Below, one piece after another: positions 7,955 to 14,172 of a stretch of DNA of 64,000 nt; position 1 is the stretch's first letter; each line of letters starts with the position of its first letter. The notes under the pieces are model-generated. The model saw only the letters and a program-made list of their open reading frames with translations, ran no database searches and was not told where the DNA came from. The position numbers and the translations under genes are program-made. The stretch lies in the NCBI RefSeq assembly GCF_900103005.1, contig NZ_FMWL01000017.1:1-64000 (forward strand). The letters are read 5' to 3'. This stretch comes from Acidaminobacter hydrogenoformans DSM 2784. Lineage in GTDB: Bacteria; Bacillota; Clostridia; Peptostreptococcales; Acidaminobacteraceae.

Positions 7955-8377
7955 CTACTTGAAAAACGTCACCCTTTCAAGGGGCTCGACTTGAGCTTCC
8001 TTGTCAATATAGAGGGCCTCAGCCGGGCAAACGCCGGCGCAGATGCCGCAGGCCACACATTTATAAGGTTCGTGGAAGTCGTCATGCTGCATCATCACAG
8101 CTGCGTCGCAAAAGCCCACGCACATCAAACAACCTACACATTTTTTCTTGTCAATGCGGACCACGCCCTGCGCATCCCTGCGGATCGCCATGACCGGACA
8201 CACATCAATGCAATCACCACACTGGTTGCACACGTGGATCTTTTTATCCTGGCCCTTTTCTGTGATCCGAATCGCGGACTTCTCACGGTCCCTGACCTTG
8301 AAATAGGCGTTTGAACACGCCATTTCACAGGCGCTGCACGCTATGCAGCGGTCTTCAATCTTTTGCAGGATTTTCAA
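7955..8377 (-). CDS. Polyferredoxin with four [4Fe-4S] motifs, electron partner of AOR
   Basis: A 140-residue protein with four cysteine clusters: CIACSACEMAC, CNQCGDCIDVCP, CVGCLMCVGFC and CVACGICAGVCP, each suited to one [4Fe-4S] cluster. It resembles the small electron-transfer subunit AorA described for AOR of Aromatoleum aromaticum, and lies immediately upstream of the catalytic gene with a 60-bp gap. The TTG at 8377 is the likely start because GGAGG lies 8 nt before it; the GTG at 8386 would sit inside that site. Role: accept electrons from the tungsten centre and pass them to free ferredoxin or a flavoprotein. Confidence 0.87.
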   Translation of the reverse strand: MKILQKIEDRCIACSACEMACSNAYFKVRDREKSAIRITEKGQDKKIHVCNQCGDCIDVCPVMAIRRDAQGVVRIDKKKCVGCLMCVGFCDAAVMMQHDDFHEPYKCVACGICAGVCPAEALYIDKEAQVEPLERVTFFK

Positions 8378-8405
8378 ATCCTTCACCTCCGAAAAATATA
8401 ACGTG

Positions 8406-8445
8406 ATGGGGCATAAGCAGAGTAGTAATTCTGCCTTGCCCCCTC
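8406..8445. repeat. Imperfect hairpin between dehydrogenase and ferredoxin genes
   Basis: GGGGCATAAGCAGA and TCTGCCTTGCCCC pair with one bulge and one mismatch around an 8-nt loop. No T-run follows directly on the minus strand, so it is a weak terminator or an RNA-processing element. The dehydrogenase operon could therefore read through into the AOR genes. Confidence 0.45.
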
Positions 8446-8492
8446 AACATGAACTTTAATGTCCTAAAATAGTCTGAGCTCCGAGTTTTTGA

Positions 8493-9641
8493 CTATACTA
8501 CGGAAGGCTCAAAGACCAGTTTGTTATCCTTAATCCTGCTGAGCGTTAAAGTTTCAACAGGCAATGTCAGCTTTTCGCCCAATATATATTCCGACATGAT
8601 GAGTCCTGTCGACGGTCCAAACATAAAACCATGTCCACTGAATCCAGCCGCCAAATAAAAGCCTTCCAAGCCATCAACCGGACCATAAATAGGTTGACGG
8701 TCCGGCGACATATTATAAAGTCCGGCCCATTGTCTCAGAACCCTTGCTTCTCTGAGAGGCGGCAAAAGCTTTGTCGCGCAAAGCGCCATTTCCTCCAGGA
8801 ACTGCCAGCTGGCAGTGGTCCTTAGGTCCCTTGGCTCGTTTTCATCACCACGTCCCATAATAATGCCGCCATGGGGCACCTGCTGACAATAAATATTTAA
8901 GGAAAATGACATGACCATAGGCCCTAAAATTTCTTCAATAGGCTCTGTTACCAGAATCTGATGACGTTCAGAATAAACGGGGAGATCTATGCCCGCCATT
9001 TGGGCAATGATTTGGGAATAGCCTCCTGCTGCGTTGAGAACAACAGGTGTTGCCACATTCCCTTTATTGGTTTTAACACCTTTGATTTTCCCGTTTTCAA
9101 CCTCAATTCCGGTCACCTCGGTATGCGTCATGATGGTGGCCCCAAGGCGTTTTGCAGCGTCCGCGAAAGCTTGCGTAGTATGAAAAGGATTCAAGTGACC
9201 ATCTTTCTCATGAAAGGCTGCAGAAATTAAGCCCTCCGTATTGAGGTACGGCACAATTTCCTTCGCTTCTTCCAAAGTCAAGAGCTTCGAGTTAATCCCC
9301 ATTCGGTTCTGCACTTCAATATTCTTGATAAACTGCTCATGCTCCCGTTCAGTGCTGGAGACCAACAAATAGCCGCCTTGTTTAAACTCAATATCGCCAT
9401 CATATTTCAGTTCTTCATTTGCATTTTCGAAGAAATCACACGAGTGCTTCGAAATCATGCAGTTCAGCTCAGTCCCCCACTGCTGACGAATTCCTGCGCC
9501 ACAGCGGCCAGTGGATCCACTCGCGAGATAACCTTTTTCAATGAGAAGGACATTTTTAACACCCTTTTTCGCTAGAAAATACGCAGTCGCGCAGCCTGAA
9601 ATACCGCCGCCTATGATGACGACATCTGCCGTCTTCATCAT
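8493..9641 (-). CDS. FAD-dependent amino-acid oxidoreductase (DAO family), catalytic subunit
   Basis: A 382-residue flavoprotein with N-terminal FAD-binding VIIGGGISGCATAYF (residue 8 onward) and the GSTGRCGAGIRQQWGT segment seen in sarcosine oxidase beta, L-proline dehydrogenase beta and octopine/nopaline oxidase subunit B. The C-terminal GFYLAAGFSGHGFMFGP is typical of the family. Such subunits oxidise secondary or N-substituted amino acids (sarcosine, proline, hydroxyproline, opines). Its ATG overlaps the stop of the preceding gene (ATGA), indicating one complex. The substrate cannot be read from sequence; import through the upstream NSS transporter suggests a small amino acid. Confidence 0.85.
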   Translation of the reverse strand: MMKTADVVIIGGGISGCATAYFLAKKGVKNVLLIEKGYLASGSTGRCGAGIRQQWGTELNCMISKHSCDFFENANEELKYDGDIEFKQGGYLLVSSTEREHEQFIKNIEVQNRMGINSKLLTLEEAKEIVPYLNTEGLISAAFHEKDGHLNPFHTTQAFADAAKRLGATIMTHTEVTGIEVENGKIKGVKTNKGNVATPVVLNAAGGYSQIIAQMAGIDLPVYSERHQILVTEPIEEILGPMVMSFSLNIYCQQVPHGGIIMGRGDENEPRDLRTTASWQFLEEMALCATKLLPPLREARVLRQWAGLYNMSPDRQPIYGPVDGLEGFYLAAGFSGHGFMFGPSTGLIMSEYILGEKLTLPVETLTLSRIKDNKLVFEPSVV

Positions 9642-10423
9642 TTGAGGTGCCCCCTTTCCGCTTCATCCGCAATTTCACCAAGCTTGAGGGACTTGACAGG
9701 CTGCCTGTACGTTCCCAGTGCAAGGGCATCCAGAGATTTTCCCGTCATGACTGCAATTTCCTTTAGGACTATTGGACCACAGTTTTTTGACTGACAAGGG
9801 CCCATCCCTACACGGCTGATCCGTTTGATTTCATCAAAAGTCGTGTAGCCTTTGCGGATCAATCCTCTGATTTCACCTAAGCTGACATCCGAGCATCTGC
9901 AGACTATGACGTCGTCATCTGCTTGGTTGACCTCCACGGGTTCCACTTTAATATTTCTGATTTGACGGATAAAAGGCTTTCCTACGGCGACTGAAACTAC
10001 CGCCGTCCTGTCTGTTGCTTTTGTGTTGAAGACTTTGACCACTTTCACAGGTGTAATAAAATTACCTTCTCGGTCCAGACCCTTGATGACCATGCCCGGT
10101 TCAGGCATTGGGAAAAATTCATAAGGCAGTTTTACTAATGCCTCAGTTTCTGAATAAGTCATATCCACGGCCATGATCGCAAGGCCAGGACATTTGCTGA
10201 TGCAAAGGCCACAGCCGTTGCAATTCTCTTCGACAACAATTGGCCTGTCATTGATATCCTCGAAAGGCTTGATACCGCCGCGATGACAAACGGTATAACA
10301 TGGATTGCATGGTATTTTTTTGTAACATTCAATCACAATAATTGGCCCCTGATTCAGACGTTCTTCAGACGGAAAGACGCTGTCGATGTCCTCAGGCGTT
10401 GGTATTCCTGTATTTTCGAGCAT
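9638..10423 (-). CDS. Iron-sulfur subunit with ferredoxin and BFD-like domains
   Basis: A 261-residue electron-transfer subunit. Near the N-terminus are CYKKIPCNPCYTVC and CNGCGLCISKCPG, the second a classic [4Fe-4S] motif. The C-terminal third has CRCSDVSLGEIRGLIRKG and GPCQSKNCGP, the C-x-C...C-x4-C layout of BFD-like [2Fe-2S] domains that also occur in HcnB/OoxA-type subunits. The ATG at 10423 is the working start with GGAGG 11 nt upstream; the in-frame GTG at 10441 is an alternative. It sits between the two flavoprotein genes, so it probably bridges electrons between them. Confidence 0.82.
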   Translation of the reverse strand: MLENTGIPTPEDIDSVFPSEERLNQGPIIVIECYKKIPCNPCYTVCHRGGIKPFEDINDRPIVVEENCNGCGLCISKCPGLAIMAVDMTYSETEALVKLPYEFFPMPEPGMVIKGLDREGNFITPVKVVKVFNTKATDRTAVVSVAVGKPFIRQIRNIKVEPVEVNQADDDVIVCRCSDVSLGEIRGLIRKGYTTFDEIKRISRVGMGPCQSKNCGPIVLKEIAVMTGKSLDALALGTYRQPVKSLKLGEIADEAERGHLK

Positions 10424-10489
10424 TGCACTCAACACCTCCACTCCATTTTACAAGCAGGCTATTCAAAATCGTGAAACTGATGAAAGAGA

Positions 10490-11596
10490 CTAAGCGGTAG
10501 TGGCTGCAGTGGCTGTTGTGGCTACAGTGGCTTCGGAGATTCCTTGTCTGATCCTTGTGCCTTCAGGACCAGCGCGAAGGGCCTCAAGCTGACTCATATA
10601 ATCCTTTTTCAATGCCATAAGGCGTTCTGAATGCTTACCTGTATACTCTGCAGCAGAAAGACCTGCCAAATAACCTTCCACCATGGCACTGCTGGCCTCC
10701 TCGATGCCAGCGACGTCCCCGGCAATGAACAGTCCTTGCACAGAGGTCATCATTTCCGAATTTCGTACCGGTACATAACCGCCTAAAGCGGCAAGATATT
10801 TCATTTCACAGCCGGCTTGCCAGAGGAGTTCAGAGAGCGGTGACAGACCTACAGCAATGCACATGACATCCACGTCAAGGTCGATCTCTGTTCCCGGGAT
10901 AGGCCTCCAGTGATCATCCAACTGCCAGATGGTTGCGCTTTCCAGAGAATCTTTCCCTCGCGCTTCTTTGACAGTGTACTTCGTGTAAATTGGAATGCCC
11001 AACCGTCTAATTTTTGAAGCATGAACCAGATAGCCGCCAATTTTCGGACTGCCTTCCACAATTGCCTTAACATTAATGCCTGACTGCATGAGCTGATAGC
11101 TCACAATTAAACCTATATTTCCGGCGCCCACCATGAGTACATTATCACCCGGTTTGACCCCATAGACATTCATCAGCGTCTGAACCGCACCCGCGCCATA
11201 GATGCCAGGCAAATCATTATTCGGGAACGGAATGCTCTTTTCGCTGGCGCCCGTCGCCACAACTATGGACTGCGGCGCGACTTTCAAATATGTACCTTCT
11301 TTTTCAAGTGTGACAATGCGGTCTTCATACATACCTACTACGGTTGTATTTTTCCAGACCTCTATGTTGGGGGCCTGATCTATTTTTTCAAGCAAAAGCT
11401 TGCCAATGTCTATGCCTCTTGTTGATGCGTACTGTTTTTCCGAACCAAAGAACATATGTGTCTGTTTGACAAGCTGTCCCCCAAGGGCGCCGTCTCTTTC
11501 AACCACTAAAACCTGACAACCCATTTCCGCTGCGCTGAGTGCCGCGCATAATCCGGCCGGTCCTCCACCTATGATCAGTGTTTCCACATTCTTCAC
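10490..11596 (-). CDS. FAD/NAD(P)-dependent oxidoreductase subunit (HcnB/OoxA-like)
   Basis: A 368-residue pyridine-nucleotide-disulfide-type flavoprotein with two dinucleotide folds: TLIIGGGPAGLCAALSA at the N-terminus and MVGAGNIGLIVSYQ near residue 153, and the closing LFIAGDVAGIEEASSA motif. It resembles HcnB, OoxA and archaeal proline dehydrogenase alpha cores but lacks their fused BFD domain, which here is a separate gene. The GTG start overlaps the TGA of the preceding (2Fe-2S) gene. The last residues are a low-complexity Ala/Thr tail encoded by four copies of a 9-nt repeat. Confidence 0.83.
   Translation of the reverse strand: MKNVETLIIGGGPAGLCAALSAAEMGCQVLVVERDGALGGQLVKQTHMFFGSEKQYASTRGIDIGKLLLEKIDQAPNIEVWKNTTVVGMYEDRIVTLEKEGTYLKVAPQSIVVATGASEKSIPFPNNDLPGIYGAGAVQTLMNVYGVKPGDNVLMVGAGNIGLIVSYQLMQSGINVKAIVEGSPKIGGYLVHASKIRRLGIPIYTKYTVKEARGKDSLESATIWQLDDHWRPIPGTEIDLDVDVMCIAVGLSPLSELLWQAGCEMKYLAALGGYVPVRNSEMMTSVQGLFIAGDVAGIEEASSAMVEGYLAGLSAAEYTGKHSERLMALKKDYMSQLEALRAGPEGTRIRQGISEATVATTATAATTA
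10500..10535 (+). repeat. Four 9-nt tandem repeats at a gene's 3' end
   Basis: Plus strand GTGGCTNNN occurs four times in register (GTGGCTGCA, GTGGCTGTT, GTGGCTACA, GTGGCTTCG). On the coding strand it gives the Ala/Thr/Val tail of the HcnB-like subunit. The unit is a multiple of three, so copy-number change would lengthen the tail without a frameshift. Confidence 0.7.
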
Positions 11597-11904
11597 AGAA
11601 GCTCACCCTTTCCTTCCTGCGTCCTGACCGTCATTCCCTCCTTGAGCATAGTCACACAAACCTTGACATTTGCTTCACCATTGACCTCCATCATGCAGGA
11701 TGAGCAGTTGCCTATCGCGCAATAGAAACCTCTTGGCCGCCCGCGCTCAATACTATGACTTAACACTTTGACACCAGCGGCGTGCAGTGCCGCTGCGATC
11801 GTTTCACCCTCGAAACCTGAAACCTCTTTGCCATCAAAATTGAAATTTATTTTTTTCCCTCGATTAAAAGTTAATATTGGATGTGATTCGAGTCTGGATG
11901 ACAT
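11593..11904 (-). CDS. (2Fe-2S)-binding small subunit (HcnA-like)
   Basis: A 103-residue ferredoxin-like protein of the Fer2_4 type. The cluster ligands appear as CAIGNCSSC followed by VKVC, the C-x4-C-x2-C...C pattern of HcnA, OoxA-associated and sarcosine-oxidase small subunits. ATG 11904 is preferred (GGGGG about 9 nt upstream). The upstream extension to 11958 has no ribosome site. It is the first gene of the tightly coupled set 11904-8493, overlapping the next gene by four bases. Confidence 0.82.
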   Translation of the reverse strand: MSSRLESHPILTFNRGKKINFNFDGKEVSGFEGETIAAALHAAGVKVLSHSIERGRPRGFYCAIGNCSSCMMEVNGEANVKVCVTMLKEGMTVRTQEGKGELL

Positions 11905-12033
11905 GATGACATACCCCCTTTGGTCGAAGCCCTCATTAAAATTCAAAGCAGAAGGCATTTGTTCAAATTAATCAGCACCACACAGTTTTTCACGCCTAAA
12001 GCCAGTAGATTCTATCAGTCAGAATGACACAAG

Positions 12034-12077
12034 CAGGCAAAATGCCCATAATGAGCGGGTGAAGCATTATGGGCATT
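12034..12077 (-). terminator. Hairpin between transporter and dehydrogenase genes
   Basis: AATGCCCATAATG and CATTATGGGCATT form a perfect 13-bp stem. On the minus strand the stem runs into ATTTTGCC, a short T-run. It lies after the NSS small-subunit gene and before the HcnA-like gene. It probably lowers rather than abolishes read-through, tuning transporter and dehydrogenase levels; no separate promoter for 11904 was recognised. Confidence 0.6.
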
Positions 12078-12107
12078 GCCGGCTTGAAAAAGGCTGTGCT
12101 TCAAATC

Positions 12108-12209
12108 TTACTCAGGCTTTGGCTTGCTTGCTTTGTAAAGCAATAATCCAAATCCCACAAAATATGACCCTGCGACGACTATCATCATAATTATGGACGT
12201 CGTTGACAT
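12108..12209 (-). CDS. 33-residue NSS transporter small subunit (MetS-like)
   Basis: The reading frame from ATG 12209 encodes 33 residues beginning MSTTSIIMMIVVAGSYFVGF and ending YKASKPKPE: one transmembrane helix and a short basic tail. It starts one base after the transporter's stop codon, with GAGGAG 10 nt upstream inside the transporter gene. Small single-span proteins in this position are known companions of NSS transporters (MetS with MetP of Corynebacterium). Short size makes it easy to miss. Role as a stabilising or functional subunit is inferred from position and form. Confidence 0.8.
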   Translation of the reverse strand: MSTTSIIMMIVVAGSYFVGFGLLLYKASKPKPE

Positions 12210-12210
12210 A

Positions 12211-13725
12211 TTACGCACGCTCCTCTGCAATGAACTGGACGTCTTCCTCAGCTGTGATGTCCCGGCCCGGTCCGACCTTGTCTGCCAGCCAGTTGTTGGC
12301 GAGAATAGAGCCAATAATGACAATTGCACACTGGAATATGATCGTTCCAGGTGTGAATACTTCAAACGGCGCCCACCAGTTGTCCGGATACCAGCCAATT
12401 GCCTGCCAGAACCACCAGCCTGTAATCATAACGAAGAAAACTGGGAATAGTCTGATGCAAGTCGACCACCATTTTCCAATCTGGTAATCCGACCAAGGCA
12501 TATTGATGAGTTCTGTACGCGCCTTCTCTACGCCATACTTGACCATAGCGAACGCGACGAAAAGTCCGCTGACGAGGAGACCAATCCCCCAAACCCAGTC
12601 CTGGTTGTCCAGGAAGTTAAGGCTGTAGGCCGATGGTATCCCGAGAAGGAAACTCCCTACAACCACAATAAGCGTGGCTTTCTTTCTGTCGTGGCCCATA
12701 TCCATAAGATTTCGAACGCCAACCTCAACCATTGGAAGAAGTGAGGACAGGGCTGCGATTGCCATTGCAAGGAAGAATATAGCTGCCGCAAAATTGCCTA
12801 ATGGCATCCTCGTAAAGAGCTGAGCCAAATAAATGAAGGTGATCCCCGTGTTGCCCTGAGCGAGCGCTTCGTTAGCGAACTCGACCGTAGGCGACAGCGC
12901 GAAGATCGCAGGAAGGACTGTCATGCCCGCGATGAGTGCACCAACGTTATCTCCTACACCCATGATAAGGCAGTTGCCGGCGACATCTTCTTTTCGTTTC
13001 GTGTAAACTGCATATGTAATAATGAAACCCCAGCCTGCGCCAGTCGACCAAGCTGCCTGCGTGAAAGCTGCCAGCCAAATCTGAGGCTCAGCCAACATGT
13101 GAAGCTTAGGGCTGAACAGATATTCCAATCCTTGAGCTGCCCCAGGAAGGGTGATCGCCCTGATCATAGCCGTGATGAGCAGGAAAAACAGAGTAGGGAT
13201 CATGATTTTCGAAGCTTTTTCTATACCTTTGGTGACACCTTGATAAATAATGAAGCCTGCAATGCCCATTGAAATAAAGTGGAACAAGATGGTTTGCGAT
13301 GGTGTCGTCGTGAATACATTCCAGATTTCAGCAGTCTGCTCTGTTCCCATGCCTGGCTTAAAGGTGCCGGAAACCGCCAAAGTAAAGTATTTGACGCACC
13401 AGCCCATGACAACGGAGTAGTAAAATGCAATGGCCAGACAAACGACCATGATCCAGGTACCCATCCATGTATATTTCTTACCTATGAAATCTCTGAAGGC
13501 ACCTACTGTGCCAAGGCCTGTCTTTCTGCCCATGACCATTTCGCCCATCAGCAGAGGAATTGCCCATACAAACAGCGCGATCGTCCATGCGATAATGAAT
13601 GGTCCACCGCCGTTCGCAGCAGCGACTCGCGGAAATCTCCAGATATTACCTGTTCCGATGGCCATGCCTATCGAAGCAAGAATAAATCCCCAACGACTTC
13701 CCCATTGTTCGGTGTTTTTGCTCAT
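12211..13725 (-). CDS. Sodium:neurotransmitter symporter (NSS) family amino-acid transporter
   Basis: A 504-residue polytopic membrane protein. The N-terminus WGSRWGFILASIGMAIGTGNIWRFP is the diagnostic TM1 of NSS proteins, with the unwound GMAIGTGN sodium/substrate region and NGGGPFIIAW in TM2. Family members import amino acids with Na+. ATG 13725 has AGGGGG upstream. It is the first gene after a sigma-54 promoter, with a leader of about 170 nt, and is followed by a MetS-like small subunit. Together with the amino-acid dehydrogenase genes downstream this suggests import of the dehydrogenase substrate. Substrate identity is unknown. Confidence 0.92.
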   Translation of the reverse strand: MSKNTEQWGSRWGFILASIGMAIGTGNIWRFPRVAAANGGGPFIIAWTIALFVWAIPLLMGEMVMGRKTGLGTVGAFRDFIGKKYTWMGTWIMVVCLAIAFYYSVVMGWCVKYFTLAVSGTFKPGMGTEQTAEIWNVFTTTPSQTILFHFISMGIAGFIIYQGVTKGIEKASKIMIPTLFFLLITAMIRAITLPGAAQGLEYLFSPKLHMLAEPQIWLAAFTQAAWSTGAGWGFIITYAVYTKRKEDVAGNCLIMGVGDNVGALIAGMTVLPAIFALSPTVEFANEALAQGNTGITFIYLAQLFTRMPLGNFAAAIFFLAMAIAALSSLLPMVEVGVRNLMDMGHDRKKATLIVVVGSFLLGIPSAYSLNFLDNQDWVWGIGLLVSGLFVAFAMVKYGVEKARTELINMPWSDYQIGKWWSTCIRLFPVFFVMITGWWFWQAIGWYPDNWWAPFEVFTPGTIIFQCAIVIIGSILANNWLADKVGPGRDITAEEDVQFIAEERA

Positions 13726-13906
13726 TCACATTGTCCCCCTTAGATTTTTTAGTACGAAACGTCGGTCCTCCTTCCTGGCCAGATCATTTAATCTCAACGT
13801 CGCGCCGAGCAAGCGCGGCGGGCCAACCCTCAGTACTGTTATAACCGGTTTAGGTACACTTGTGACAGCAGCGTAATAACTTACAGGTCGCTTTGCTTTA
13901 ATACAC

Positions 13907-13922
13907 TGCAAGCCCTATGCCA
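13907..13922 (-). promoter_or_regulatory. Sigma-54 (-24/-12) promoter for the transporter-dehydrogenase operon
   Basis: The minus strand reads TGGCATAGGGCTTGCA, matching TGGCAC-N5-TTGCA with a single change and exact GG/GC spacing. It faces the NSS transporter gene. A sigma-54 activator gene lies directly upstream on the same strand and TGTC/GACA dyads lie in between. Transcription should begin near 13897. Confidence 0.88.
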
Positions 13923-14028
13923 CATTTTACGTATTCACAAAAAACAATAAAAAAAAATAAAGCTCAGCATTTGGAATGCTTTTAGCTTATTTTTATAAAG
14001 AAAAACTAAATCACGCGCGACACCTTGC

Positions 14029-14044
14029 TGTCAGTTTTTCGACA
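14029..14044. promoter_or_regulatory. Candidate activator site 1 (TGTC-N8-GACA dyad)
   Basis: TGTCAGTTTTTCGACA. It matches the two dyads at 14129 and 14147 in form and lies outside the terminator hairpin, about 140 bp upstream of the predicted sigma-54 start site. Confidence 0.65.
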
Positions 14045-14104
14045 CTTTTCAAACCACTTAATCGTCAATTTCTCGTAAATTCGCTATCCTATGAGTACTT
14101 TTTT

Positions 14105-14156
14105 TATATTTAAGAAAAAAGCCGACACTGTCAATTTGTTGACACGTGTCGGCTTT
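14105..14156 (-). terminator. Terminator of the sigma-54 activator gene
   Basis: On the minus strand AAAAGCCGACAC pairs with GTGTCGGCTTTT, with an inner GTCAA/TTGAC stem on a 4-nt loop, and TTTTTTCTT follows. It lies 17 bases past the activator stop codon and isolates the activator from the sigma-54 operon. It overlaps candidate activator sites 2 and 3. Confidence 0.85.
14129..14144. promoter_or_regulatory. Candidate activator site 2 (TGTC-N8-GACA dyad)
   Basis: TGTCAATTTGTTGACA, a perfect 6-bp dyad around TTTG, exactly 100 bp from site 1. It also forms the apex of the terminator hairpin of the activator gene. Confidence 0.6.
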
Positions 14157-14162
14157 TCGACA
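14147..14162. promoter_or_regulatory. Candidate activator site 3 (TGTC-N8-GACA dyad)
   Basis: TGTCGGCTTTTCGACA, centred 18 bp from site 2. Closely paired sites would suit cooperative loading of an activator dimer pair. It overlaps one arm of the terminator hairpin. Confidence 0.55.
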
Positions 14163-14172
14163 CCCTTAGTAC

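Noticed and set aside
8387-8492. Possible molybdenum/tungsten-cofactor riboswitch before the AOR genes
   Set aside because: The gap is only about 105 bp and shows none of the conserved core I know; the hairpin there is simple.
11905-12107. Second sigma-54 promoter for the dehydrogenase genes
   Set aside because: TGGC occurs but the GC at the -12 position is not at the right distance.
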